31,821 nucleotides of DNA from Phoronis australis (lineage: Eukaryota > Phoronida > Phoronidae). Below the pieces are notes generated by a model. The model had not been told where the DNA came from and searched no databases. It worked only from the letters and a program-made list of their open reading frames with translations. Position 1 is the stretch's first letter. Every line of letters begins with the position of its first letter. The stretch lies in NCBI GenBank assembly GCA_002633005.1, contig NMRA01000241.1:133863-165683 (forward strand). Reading direction: 5' to 3'. Position numbers and translations under genes: made by a program. Below, piece by piece: positions 10,476 to 21,344 of this stretch.

Positions 10476-11273
10476 GGTATTTGTTTTTATTCCTTTGATG
10501 CTAACAATGATACATGAGTTAGAGCCATGTTTGGATTTTGTCTTAAAAGAAGGCTGCATAGTAATGGTGTTGTGTTATGTGTATTACGGTAGTTTGGCTG
10601 CTTGGAAGTAGTCTGTCATGAAATGCCCATTGCTCATTCTAATGCTCACCTCCGATGTTTGAGTGAAGTTGGTTAAGCGCTTAGGGGCGCTCACTCACCT
10701 CCCGGAATTTTCCCGTAAAATAGAAAAAATGAAATTTTAATTGTAACTAATCCCTCTGGTTTAACCTAGAAGTGGAGTTAATCTAGTGGCGATTTGCAGT
10801 AAGCATTGATCGGATGTTGTCAGATTGCAAGAATTTTTGTAATCGCATGATATGTTGGATTCAACATCATAATACGGATTTTCTGAGTAGGTTTATATAG
10901 CCATCCTTTTTGGTATATAATTGGATGGTGTGTGGACGTTTGCACGGTCAAGTGAGCGTATATTCGATTAGTGGCCGTTTGTACGAACAAGTGTAACTGC
11001 TTTATCCACGTTTTAACGCTCATCCTCAACTTTTTGTATTATGATTACTAAACGCCTCTGTGCATTTGCATGGTAGAATATACTTCAAAGTCCACTTGAT
11101 GTAACATTTTCTCAGTCATTTACGTCCCCTGTTTATCACCAAATAGGAGGTGCTCTATGACTCTCCTATTAATGCCAGAAACTAATAAACAAACTGATGG
11201 TTCGAATTTGATGAATTTAAATCATTTTGTTTTTTCATGTTTTTGCCGCACCCATAAGCCACGCTGATAAACA
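10476..11273. other. Unassigned non-coding sequence
   Basis: No exon, RNA gene or repeat recognised. The nearby LINE fragment may extend a little further on the - strand but I cannot follow it past about 10480. Confidence 0.35.
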
Positions 11274-11816
11274 TGTAAATCATTGTGTACAGTTATGAGG
11301 ACTTCACTAAAATGTGTTTGAATCATTGTGTGGAGTTATTAGGAATAAGTCCATGGACTTCGCCAAAATGTATCTAAGTCATTGTGTACAGTTATTAGGA
11401 GTGAGCATATGGACTTCACCATAATTTGTGTAATTCATTGTGTACTGTTATTAGGAGTGAGCATATGGACTTCACCATAATTTGTGTAATTCATTGTGTA
11501 CTGTTATTAGGAGTGAGCATATGGACTTCACCATAATTTGTGTAATTCATTGTGTACTGTTATTAGGAGTGAGCATATGGACTTCATCATAATTTGTGTA
11601 ATTCATTGTGTACTGTTATTAGGAGTGAGCATATGGACTTCACCATAATTTGTGTAATTCATTGTGTACTGTTATTAGGGGTGAGCATATGGACTTCACC
11701 ATAATGTGTGTAAATCAATGTGCGCAGTTATTATGAGTGAAAACTTGGACTTCACCAAAATGTGTGTAATTCACTGTGTACAGTTATTAGGAGTGAGCAT
11801 ATGGACTTCACAAAAG
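11274..11816. repeat. 56-bp minisatellite
   Basis: The unit TAATTCATTGTGTACTGTTA continuing through TTAGGAGTGAGCATATGGAC and TTCACCATAATTTGTG repeats with a 56-bp period (for example 11431, 11487, 11543). About nine to ten copies are present. Copies between about 11370 and 11700 are almost identical, whereas those at both edges are diverged and the first is shortened. That pattern is typical of unequal exchange homogenising the centre. The period is not a multiple of three and no frame stays open, so it is non-coding. Confidence 0.9.
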
Positions 11817-12798
11817 GTTTATGGTATGCAAGAGAAGTTGAATAGATAAGACTTGATTATTCTCTTGTAGTCAACAACATAGAAAGGTTTGTGATGTTGA
11901 TCTACTGTAATTTGTGATCTTTTATTTGTTCTTCTAAGATAATGATTTATTCATGAATGGTGACTCCAAAATTCTATTTACTTCATGTTGTGGGTTTATT
12001 AGTCTGGGTATTGTTCTCAACACATACCTGCTAGTACTTTATTACTATCTTCCAGGTTTTGAATAAAACATGTAGTTAACCTGTACTAGAAAGTAAAGAA
12101 ATGTCTGCTGTCACCTCACAACTTATTGAACGCAACAATATTCTGAGTATAGTAATCTCAATATTTTGTAATTACTCGAAATTGCCTTTGTCGTTTTTAG
12201 GTTAATGTGATTGTATGATTCATAATATGAAAATTTTATGCATAATTAACTTGAAGGCATAGACTGGGAGTTAGCACTAAAAAATTAATATGTATCACTT
12301 ACACCTATGGATGAAAAAGAAGAAATGAAAACGAATGTGATAATGAGCATCAGGAACCTATTTGTAGTGTCAGGAGGCACCAAACATGGTTATGTTATTG
12401 AAGATTAGACTATCAAAATAAATGCAGTTTCTCTGTGGAGACATAATGGGAAATATAAATATTTTAGAAAGCTGATGTTTTGAGGATACAAATTTTTTAT
12501 GGATACCTTTAAAATAGTGCACTGTGTGTTCAAATTAGGAGGCATTATTTTGATGATGGTAAGTGGCTGTTAAAAAATGTGTCCCATCACCTGATAAGTT
12601 TTCCCTAGTCACCTTTCTATCCCCTGCGTGATCTGGTCATGATGTTTTGACCAATATGTTAACATCTGTGTATGCGGAAATTGCTTTCGAAAATGCTGCA
12701 TTTGCAAATTGCATTGAAATATAGGTTGTGTGTATGCTACTGATTCTTCTTCATGAAACTAGACAAGCTTTGTAATTTGTACGATACTTTGCTTTCAG
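11817..12798. other. Sequence upstream of the first visible kinase exon (presumed intron)
   Basis: Ends in a standard acceptor, TTTGCTTTCAG at 12788-12798. Because the next exon starts in mid-protein, at least this part must be intron. No other feature recognised. Confidence 0.6.
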
Positions 12799-12907
12799 TC
12801 TCCAAATTTGCACAAGTTCAAAGTTCATTCGTACACAAGTCCAACATTCTGTGACCACTGTGGATCTCTGCTCTATGGGCTGATGCATCAAGGCCGAAAA
12901 TGTGGAG
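12799..12907 (+). CDS. PRKCA/PRKCB-like: Conventional PKC, exon encoding first half of C1B domain
   Basis: This 109-nt exon is the first coding exon of the kinase visible in the window. It is flanked by TTTCAG and GTAAGC. Read in phase 0 it gives [18 protein letters not shown], then [18 protein letters not shown], ending in phase 1. It carries the start of the C1 zinc-finger pattern H-x12-C-x2-C-x13-C, with the remaining ligands supplied by the exon at 18996. C1B binds diacylglycerol and phosphatidylserine at the plasma membrane and helps release autoinhibition. The match to vertebrate PKC alpha/beta/gamma is close to residue-for-residue, including the GLMHQG loop that corresponds to the ligand-binding rim. 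The pseudosubstrate and C1A exons were searched for by eye upstream and not found, so they probably lie 5' of the window. Confidence 0.95.
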
Positions 12908-13669
12908 GTAAGCTAGCTTCCAAAGGCCCTTTCATGCTAACTTAACTCTGGTATGAGAAGGGCGTCGTTGTAACGTGTTAAGTCAGGTGAATCGTTAAGG
13001 CCCAGGCTTCAATACAGGACCGATGGTATCCATTCGTACTGACTGCCACTCCCCAAAACATCAACGCATCGACTTAAGTATGAAAAGGTCTGAAACCCCA
13101 CCTCTTAAACATGCGCTGAAACTTTTTGCAGTCTGTTTGGTTATACTGAGCTGCGAGAATCACTTTATACCAAAAAACTTTTATTAACCATCTGTAGTGA
13201 AACTTAAGTTCACATAACATCTAATTTTTAAAACTCATTAGCAATCCATTTTTAAAGTGAAAGTTACATTTAAATCAAGAGGCATAATTTTGGATTGATT
13301 GAATTGCCATTTTAACTAAAGGGTAATAGCAGATATTTGAGAAGTGTGACAACTGTGGCCAGAAGTTGGTAAGTGAATATGGTAGAAGATACGTTGGAAA
13401 TATATTCAAATGAGGGGTAATTGTCAACTAGGTGAAATGTGTTCTGCAATGACAGAGTAGAGTGCCAAGTATTTGAGTCTTGCTAGCCCTAACAGGTAGG
13501 TTGTAGTGGTGGATGTTGATAAACATGTCTTCTTATTGTCTTCTTGCGCCTGCCTGCTGTGTGACTGCAGTTCTCTTGGTGGGGGATGTGTCATGTACAA
13601 TAACCACTAGAACTAATTAAACAAATTGTGAAACTCTGTAGATTGTCAGGAAATAAAGTATTAAGTAGT
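12908..13669 (+). other. Kinase intron (C1B-C1B), 5' part
   Basis: Start of the 6.1-kb intron that splits C1B between 12907 and 18996. No exon or transposon recognised here, except a CxxC-bearing open stretch near 13335 that I reject as an exon. Confidence 0.6.
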
Positions 13670-13916
13670 TGATGGTGTTGTGGAGTGTATATTGCAGTCT
13701 GTGAACAAGAACTGCTGTAATGTATTGTGGACTTTATATTGCAGTCTGTGAACAAGAACGGCTGTAATGTGTTGTGGAGTGTATATTGCAGTCTGTGAAC
13801 AAGAACTGCCTGTAATGTATTGTGGACTATATATTGCAGTCTGTGAACAAGAACTGCTGTAATGTATTGTGGAGTGTATATTGCAGTCTGTGAACAAGAA
13901 CTGCTGTAATGTGTTG
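13670..13916. repeat. 47-bp tandem array with acceptor-like units
   Basis: Five units with TTGCAGTCTGTGAACAAGAA as core; the GCAGTC positions are 13694, 13741, 13788, 13836 and 13883 (period 47, one copy 48). The core differs by one base over its first 14 nt from the acceptor and first codons of the exon that ends this same intron (TTGCAGTCTGCGAA at 18990-19003). The similarity continues more loosely for about ten bases. Splicing the C1B exon to a unit would keep the frame for a few codons (VCEQELL) and then hit a stop. Long open frames on the - strand across the array are repeat by-products. Confidence 0.9.
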
Positions 13917-14069
13917 CTGTGAAGCACATTGAACAGGACTCTGAAAGCAACTTGGCAAAAATAAATTTTACTACGATTATTTGCCAAGACTCTAGTCAGC
14001 TTGCAACTGTAGAGAAAAGGCACTTGTTTCTGCAATTGAAACACGAACTTAGAACAATGTTCTTGAACT

Positions 14070-14212
14070 ATTGAATCATTGTCTAGAACCATTGAACAAT
14101 TGAATAATTGTCCAGAACCAATGAATCCTTCCCTGCAACCATCCGATCATTCGCTGGAACCATTAAGTTATTTGCTTGAACCATTGAATCATGCATACGA
14201 ACCATAATATAC
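14070..14212. repeat. Diverged tandem repeat, about 21-bp unit
   Basis: The unit AACCATTGAATCATTTGCTTG recurs about six times with variants (AACCATTGAACAATTG, AACCAATGAATCCTTCCCTG, AACCATCCGATCATTCGCTG, AACCATTAAGTTATTTGCTTG, AACCATTGAATCATGCATACG). One copy is longer, about 29 bp. It lies inside the kinase intron and is non-coding. Confidence 0.7.
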
Positions 14213-14739
14213 GCACAACTAAAAAGTCATGCTTGCATTACAACTGCAAAATGGATCGTTTGAATCTTTCATGCAAACCAGAGTGTGAATTATTTTTGTC
14301 CATATTGTGTTATGGTTCGTAGGTGTGATTCAGTGGTCCCAGTGGTTGATTCAGTGGTCCTGCCAGATGGTTCAAATTTTTTCATATAATTATCTGATAC
14401 CCTTTGACTTCAGATATACAAATGTTGGTAGCAAGAACTCTTCCCTTACATTTTTCTCTGTCTGCCAGTATTGAATATTGAGATCTAGCTGCTGGCATGT
14501 TTACAAATATCACCTGCTGTTTCTGAAAGATTATGATGACACATAATGCGAGAAAAGTTATTTTAGTGTGCTGATGTGTCATTTGTATGTTTCTAAATCT
14601 CTAAGTTTTATACTCTCATTAAAGGTGTTTGTATCACATCTTAATAGAGGTGATAAACTACACTTAATAGAATTGAGTGAGTAAAAGAAGCTTGGAGCAT
14701 ACCATACATTAATCCCATGAAACCAATACATTATAATTA
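14213..14739. other. Kinase intron, unassigned
   Basis: No exon or repeat recognised, apart from a small local duplication of GATTCAGTGGTCC at 14331 and 14348. Confidence 0.4.
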
Positions 14740-15690
14740 TGTGCCAACTATTATGCCCTCATTGCTGTCCATTTGTCCGTCTGGCCAGTGTATGCTGCTT
14801 TATCTTCAAAACCCTTTAATATATGTTGATGAAATTTTGCAAATATGTTCCTGTCAGGAATGAGACAGTATGAGCAATTTTTTGGAAGAATCGAACTACC
14901 GGTGTGCCCCTAGTGGCAATTTTATTTTTTTCCGTATATCTCTGTATCTTTGGAGGTCCTTAACAGATTTTCTTAAAATTTAGCAAGGAGGTATCCATTA
15001 GTGAGATGATGCTACCCTCTCGTTTTCAGATAGATTCGAGGTATTTTGAGCCTCATAGTGGCCATTTTTACTGTGTTCGAGGTTTTTGGCGTCCACGCCT
15101 CTACCAACCAAAAGACTCTGAGCATGATTGTGAAAATTGGCGCACCTACTGCGAAGAGGATGGCTGGCGATGATTTTCAGGTGGTTTTTAGTACTGTGGC
15201 ACTTCTTAGTGGCATTTTTTTGTGTAAGTTGACACATGATGACTTTCGGACGAACCCATGAACATTGCCCTCATGGCAAGTTAATTTTTTCATTTTCCTC
15301 TTCGAAGTTCGGTGAAGGATTTTTTGTGAAATTTGGTAAATATGTTGCTATTAGAGAAACAATGACGTGTTCCTGTGTTTGGATGGATTTGGCGTATTGT
15401 GCGTCATCTTTTGTCCATTTTTACTGTTTTTCTAGTCTGTTCTTGGCAATGCCGCCCCCCTGTCAACGAAACCACTGTAAGGATGATTATGAAATTTGGT
15501 GTGTACCTTTCTAGTGTGAAGAGGACAGCTGGTGATGATTTTCAAATGACACAGACTATTGTGGCGCTTCCTAGGTATTTTTTTTGCATCTGTGGAAGTA
15601 TCTCCTAAACCCTCCACAGGATCTCTATGAAATTTGGCTAGTGTTTTTGTATGAAGTTGACAAATGACTATGATTCGGAGGGATCCAACA
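14740..15690. repeat. Dispersed low-identity repeat family, several units
   Basis: The block contains recurrent modules of the form TATCTCCTAAACCCT, GATGAAATTTGGC, ACTACCG-CCTA-TGGCAATTTT, TGGCCATTTTTACTGT and GATGATTTTCAAATG-ACTGTGGC-CTTCCTAG. Each module occurs two or more times inside the block and again at 17235-17600 in the same orientation. Identity between modules is only moderate, so this is an old family. No coding motif was recognised; the short open frames shift among copies. I cannot assign it to a transposon class. Confidence 0.55.
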
Positions 15691-16999
15691 TTTATTTTTC
15701 ATGCAAGATGTCCAGATTATCCTATTTATATCACTTGTAATATCGCACTACGGTACTGTTCGGTCCCACTGTTATCGCGCAATGTCTCAGTCGGCTGACA
15801 ATCGTGACTTGGAAATGCCGTCAAGTAATATAACGGCCTCTTTCAATACGCATCTTGTTTTTTATGGCCAAAGATAGTGACGGTATTCAGCACGCACGTA
15901 GGGCCTACGTGTGAGTCACCTGTCAATCACATGTTGGTGTCAAGGTAACATGCACTCCAAAGTGTGGGAACTTGCGCACGTGCACCACTACAAATCAGTC
16001 ACACATAGCGACAGGCCGTAGTAACAAACACGGGCGTGACTATGTGCTTTTAAGCTGTTGTTACGAAAGACCCAGTTCTTTACGATATTCCTCCATTGTC
16101 AATGTTCCCCAAAACTGCGATGTCAAGTCTATTGCCATATTTCCCGGCTCGATGCTCCCTAAGCCCATCCCTGTAACTAGCTTTGTGAATCTCCTACCCA
16201 CTATCGTCGAGCAGTCTACGTCGTAGATATTTCAGTCTCGAATGGTAAGAATTTTTGTTCAGGCTGAAAATGGCCAATGTATAAACAAAATTATTCTGGA
16301 TGGCTAAAAAGGGGATGTGGAAACGATAATTCACACAGTCACGCTTACGTGGGGGCTGACACAAGAAATAGTAAAGAACAGCCAGCGACATTAGTTAAAT
16401 CTGCTAACCAGTTTGACTGAGATGCGATAAGCGAAAAACAAAATGTAACTAGCCGTTTTTTATTACTTCAAGATCATACACAAACATAATTATTGCCAAC
16501 GTTTGAATTCAGAAATCGACAGGCAGCAACGAAATCGGTAACCCAGTAAGGCACTTGTACTATCCCTTCGGTCGCCCCACATCCTCTATAATCCGGCAGT
16601 TATATTCATCAAAATATTGAGAATTTGACATCTTTCCGTGAATTGTGAGATTTGTTCAAAATACGAGAGCTTCCCACCTTAATAGAACTTGGAGGGTTGG
16701 CAAAACCATTGTCACGTTTCTCTGGCCTGATTTTTTCGAATATATGTTTTATCTAGTGCACTGCAGACGGAAACTCAGCGCGGCAGACAAAGTCGCTGAA
16801 AGCGGAGGTTTTGATGCCGGCGGCGTTCTTGAACTTTGCAAACAAGGGAAGAAAATAAAGTGACAAAAAGGTTCAAGAATTATATTTTGAAGTGAGTTCA
16901 TGACCCAAGACAATAACTCGTTACCTGTATTGTAATTCAGATTGCTGAACCACCGTCTCGGAGTCCCGGCGTCGTTGCACTCATTGTGCTCATTGATCT
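15691..16999. other. CpG-richer block interrupting the repeat family
   Basis: Composition changes from the AT-rich intron to more CpG (for example 15740-16230 and 16560-16830). No open frame here carries a domain I recognise; the longest, 15972-16226, has 84 codons. Flanked on both sides by members of the same repeat family, it looks like an insertion into an older repeat, but terminal repeats could not be demonstrated. Confidence 0.45.
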
Positions 17000-17225
17000 T
17001 TTTCTAAAAGTCGGGGAATTACGCGTTTCCTTAGCACTAGGCGGTAAATCTTCATTCTTTAAAAGTCGGGATGGGCGCATAACCGAGAGGTGGGCGCTTA
17101 ACTGGAAATCTTCAAAAATCGCAGGGGGTTGCTTAACCGAGCAGTGGGCAATTAAATCGAAAATCCACTTAAAGTCGGGGTTGGGCGGTTAACTGAGCAT
17201 GGGCGTTAACCCGAACGATTACGGT
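17000..17225. repeat. Short tandem subrepeats (AAAGTCGGG-TGGGCG-TTAACCGAG)
   Basis: AAAGTCGGG occurs at about 17007, 17062 and 17171, each followed by variants of TGGGCGCTTAACCGAG (around 17071, 17091, 17128, 17183 and 17202). The block ends GGGCGTTAACCCGAACGATTACGGTA. Such GGGCG-TTAAC subrepeats next to a CGATTACGG end look like the terminal region of a DNA transposon, which would fit the 1.5-kb insertion interpretation. The superfamily is not determined. Confidence 0.5.
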
Positions 17226-17234
17226 ACCTAACTA

Positions 17235-17610
17235 CGCAGAGGATCATTATGAAAATTGGCAGAGGTGTTCCAAGTGACAAGAGCATGACTGACGTAAATT
17301 TTCAAACAGGTCCAAGTACTGTGGTGCCTCCCAGTGACATTTCTTTCACATCTACGGCTGTATCTCCTAAACCCCTTGCAAGATGTTTTTGGAACTTCCC
17401 AATTGTATTCCTATTAACTTGGCAACATATGGACGGATTCGACTACCGCTCTGGTTCCTAATGGCAATTTGCTTTTTGCGTTAGCCTTTGGACTTTTGAG
17501 GAGAATTTTCTTGAAATTTGGCAAATAAGTTTGAGAGATGAGGTCTTCCCATTTTCTAATGGCCATTTTTGTGATACTAATGAACACTCCTAAAAGCATG
17601 CCATTTGCAG
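17235..17610. repeat. Second copy of the dispersed repeat family
   Basis: Starts GGATCATTATGAAAATTGGC, homologous to GGATGATTATGAAATTTGG at about 15480. It continues through TTTTCAAACAGG, AGTACTGTGGTGCCTCCCAG, GTATCTCCTAAACCCC and GGATTCGACTACCGC-CCTAATGGCAATTT, in the same order as in 14740-15690. This supports one family interrupted by foreign sequence. Confidence 0.55.
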
Positions 17611-18995
17611 TACAGTCCTGGGCGCATTTCAATGCTCCGCGTTGCTCTCCAGAACTAGTGTTATCAGTTTCATATTTTTTCTTTTCATGGTTTTTACTAA
17701 ATCATAGTCTGAAATAGACTTAAAACTTGTTTCTTTCTTAGGCTTAGTGCTTTACAATGAAACTGCTCGTTTTATCCATCACCTTAATTTTTCCGTTATC
17801 TGCTGTTAAGCTGCGATAATCTATATTCTATGTATATGTCAGTTGACGCCATATGTTATGAATACAGATTGTGAATTTATTAGAAAGGATTAATATCTAA
17901 GAATAATCCCATTTTTATTGGATTTCTCGTTCTAAAATTGCATGCGACATAATCCACCTAATGTCACAATTCAAACTTCTCTGTGCACACAGTTCTACCT
18001 TGAATTTATGTCTGTAGTTCTAGCGTATGTGTCAACTTCCTGAAAAAGATCTATTTTTGTTTTTGTGCCATTTTTTCATCATGTGATTTGTATCCAGTAG
18101 ACAAGTTACACTATGAGGTCAATAAAGTGTGCACTTCATTGCTAATTTCCTATTTTACCTTGCTTGCTGCAATTAATTTGATGAAGTCTTTTATGGCAGA
18201 TTGCACAATATATTCATGCCTTTCAGTGTTGTTTGTGTTTTAAGTATTCTTTCTGCACCCTGATTTGACACTGTTGTAATGACGGTCATCTGTACAGTTG
18301 GTGAATTCTCTAATGCCTGACTTGTCACTTTATGGTAGTTGTCACCCAGTAGGAATCACAAGACCATCATGAAGTCATGGTTGAGACTGCAGCATTGGTG
18401 CTGATTTCATTGAAATGATCAGAATTGTCACAGCACAAATACAGGGACTGAGGTGGGGGGAGGGTCTAAAACCCCTGCTCAGTCTATTTTGTGTTGCTGT
18501 AAAGGAGAATTAATTTGTCTGTTCATTGTCAACCCCTCCCCCCAGTGTGGCCCTGAACCGGGATCCACCACTTTCCTTTTTTAAAGGTTCTCTACAGTAA
18601 AAAATATGGTGCCAGTTTCACTGGAGGACATGTGAGCCCTATGTGTGATTTCCAGCTATTGAGATACTTCTTCTTTTTTGAGATTATGTTAAATGAGTGT
18701 TATGCCTCCCAAGTTAAATCTTTAATGGAACTTTGGTTTAATTGTTATAAGAAATACTGGAAATTAATTACAACTGACTGGCAATGTAAAAGCTTCTTGT
18801 TGTTTATTTTTGGTAAGGAGTTTGGCAGAATGATAAGCTTTCTGGGGCAACAGTGCCCTTTTCTCAGTATAAATTTCAGAATTCTCTGAGAAGCTTTTAG
18901 CATCTGAAATTGACTAAATAAGGTTGAATTTAAGAGTTATTCCTATGCTTTCTGTAAATTTGAAATATATGAGTAATTATTGTTTTGTTTTGCAG
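17611..18995 (+). other. Kinase intron, 3' part
   Basis: No exon recognised. A G-run at 18453-18463 and a C-run at 18533-18542 form a short inverted pair, perhaps the ends of a small decayed element. The intron ends in TTTTGTTTTGCAG (18983-18995). Confidence 0.5.
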
Positions 18996-19124
18996 TCTGC
19001 GAAATGAACGTGCACAAACGATGTGAGAAAAATGTTCCTCAGCTGTGTGGCATTGACCACACAGAGAGGAGAGGGAGGCTTGAGCTGATTATTAAGTACG
19101 AGAAAGGCTTCATTAACGTCACAG
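18996..19124 (+). CDS. PRKCA/PRKCB-like: Conventional PKC, exon for second half of C1B and start of C2
   Basis: The 129-nt exon completes the phase-1 codon of the preceding exon (G plus TC gives Val). It reads [19 protein letters not shown], then [18 protein letters not shown] and GFINVT, ending in phase 1 before GTAAGA. Together with the preceding exon it completes the C1 metal-ligand pattern: C-x2-C-x4-H-x2-C-x7-C is exact, so the zinc finger is intact. The [10 protein letters not shown] segment is the linker and first strand of the C2 domain, as in PKC alpha. The acceptor has a good pyrimidine tract. Compare the intronic 47-bp array at 13670, whose units imitate this exon's first bases. 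Confidence 0.95.
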
Positions 19125-21079
19125 GTAAGACTGAATAGTTAAAAAGAAAAAGTCAACGTGTTGGTATTGTGGTTGCTGAAAGTACAAAACCAGGTGTCTT
19201 GGATTTTTTTGTCAGAGTTAATTATCATTCCCATAGCCATGCTTGCCTAAGTTTATAGAGTTGCCCCAACTACCTTGTTTCTACTCTCTGTTGGAGCAAC
19301 AACCCTAAAGACTCACTCAGTCATGGTTCAGTCTAGTGATTGGTCATAATTTATGCTAAATGAAGTGGAATGCAAACATAACATGCTGGAAGGTAATTGT
19401 TGTTTGGTAACTTGTAACATCTAGGGGATCAGCACTTAAACATTACAACATTGCACATGTTGAAAATAACGCCAAAAACATTTTCCTAGAATTTGTTCCT
19501 GAGAGAATTTACTGTCTGTGTTAGCATTGCGAAGTTCATTAGTTATCCTGTCATGGAGCTATAGATAAGGGTTATCTGTTACCTCAATTTTACTCTCTTT
19601 TGGGCTTGACAGGTAATGCTCCGTATCTCTCTGAACCTGTCCAAATGAAGGTGTTACCAGTCTGACCATCAATACAAACAGTGTTGTATGCTTAGGACAT
19701 GTTTCAGGGAGTGCTCTCCTTTTATTTTATCATTTGAGATTAAGAAATTGGATAAAGTTCACATGACGCCTTGATATCATTTTAATGGAAATTTAAGGAA
19801 ATGGTATTTCTGAACTTTTCATTAGCTTTTGGCTAGGCTAGTCCTGATAAATTATAAAGTAATTCTTAATAAATTGATCAGATGTTCAGCACATGTCCCA
19901 TGATGAATTTGGATTGTGTATCAGTGAAGCTCCATTTCCAGAGATAGAATGCAGAGTTGTGTTGCTCAAAATGATGAAAAAATACAAAATACAGTCTGGT
20001 TATAGATAAACCATCTCAAGATATGTCACAGATAGCTCATGCCCATCTGACCCAGATGAAATTTTTCTGATCGCTTTCTGTTCTTAACTTCAATTATTGA
20101 ACGTTATATTTCCCATAATACACGTTAAAAAATAAGTATTCATCATTTCGTTGTATCACTTATTTTTTAGTGCAAGACAACAAAGTCTTGGCAGATAAAT
20201 TCACCAACTCCCTGTTTACTTGGAAGAGTGATTGGGGCTTAGTTGTCACAACTTTCAATGGGGATTATCCTCTCATCTGATTGAGCACTTAATTGCATTT
20301 CTGGTTACATCTTGATAATTATATCTTGATGTATCGTTATTCTCAATGAGACTTAGTATACCAAGTACTTAAGGTTGAGGGTATGTAACCTATTTCTCAA
20401 AACTATTGTTTTAAAATTATAGTCTGTGTGAGGATTTCATATAATTTCATACAAATACTTCTTGTTTTCTATTGAAAAACACTTTTTGAAATGCTGTCGG
20501 CAACATGAATGGTTTGTTAATGTGCACCCTGTCAAATCAAAGCCCTATTGCTTGTCAACCCAAACACTCTGCCAAGGAAATCAGCTGTCAATACTATAAT
20601 CTCAATGTTCTTAACAGTTTTATTTATTGTTATGCTGTGTGAAAATCAGCCTGAAGGAAAATATTTGCCAAAATACGAGGTGAAACACGCGTGTAAGCCA
20701 GTGGCATGCTAGACTTTTCTCTCCTGTTGAAGTAAAACTTAGTCCCAAAGAGGCCATAAGACCTGCAACTGCAGCGGTATCGTCTAGATTAGAAAACCCA
20801 TCATAAGTTCAACACAATGTCATAGAAAAAAACACTAATCCTAGCCAAGTTCTATTTCCTCATACTACTCTCACTTAATATTTCTGCAAGTTTCATGCCC
20901 TTTATGATGAACCCAACATTGTCTGTAACCTGCTGACCTAGATTTAACTAAACCCACAGTGAATATGTGATCAGTGTTGGACAAGGCGCTTCAAGTTTCA
21001 ATGTTGAAATACGCTAATTACTTCTTGGCACTTTGGTAAATTAAGTTTTAATTAAGTGTTAATTTTGTTGATAAAATGA
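19125..21079 (+). other. Kinase intron (C2, first), 5' part
   Basis: About 2 kb with no exon, RNA gene or transposon recognised. Confidence 0.5.
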
Positions 21080-21096
21080 GTTGTTTCAGTTACTGT

Positions 21097-21336
21097 TGTT
21101 TGACCATGACTCCAAACTTGGGAATGCAATATCTTGACAGAGTCTGTTAATCTTAACCAGAATTGTATCACAACAAATACTCTTTGACCATGACTCCAAA
21201 CTTCAAACACAATATCTTGACAGAGTCTGTTGATTGTAACCAGAATTGCATCACAACAACTGTTTGAACATGACTCCAAACTTGGGAACACAATATCTTG
21301 ACTGAGTCTGTTGATTGTAACCAGAATTGCATCATA
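21097..21336. repeat. 80-84-bp tandem repeat, three copies
   Basis: Units begin TGACCATGACTCCAAACTTG at 21101, TGACCATGACTCCAAACTTC at 21185 and TGAACATGACTCCAAACTTG at 21265. Each continues with CAATATCTTGACAGAGTCTG and TAACCAGAATTGCATCA. Identity is high, with small indels. Long open frames on - through the array are repeat-derived. Confidence 0.85.
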
Positions 21337-21344
21337 CTGTTTCT

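Noticed and set aside
11274-11816. Idea that the 56-bp array also imitates its downstream exon (CCATAATTTGTGTAATTCA versus CCAAATTTGCACAAGTTCA).
   Set aside because: Needs several mismatches and indels and no AG acceptor aligns; too weak compared with the arrays at 13670 and 23170.
13333-13371. Possible microexon AG-ATATTTGAGAAGTGTGACAA-CTGTGGCCAGAAGTTG-GTAAGT with a CxxC motif, inside the C1B intron.
   Set aside because: The surrounding exons are phase 1. In that phase the stretch reads Asp-Ile-stop, so it cannot be a normal cassette exon; the CxxC is only visible in another frame.
13591-14092. Two long overlapping - strand frames (119 and 143 codons).
   Set aside because: Generated by the 47-bp repeat, whose period shifts frame; repetitive and without domain.
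18453-18542. G-run and C-run pair as ends of a further MITE.
   Set aside because: Only the homopolymer-like parts pair; flanking sequence shows no convincing inverted similarity.
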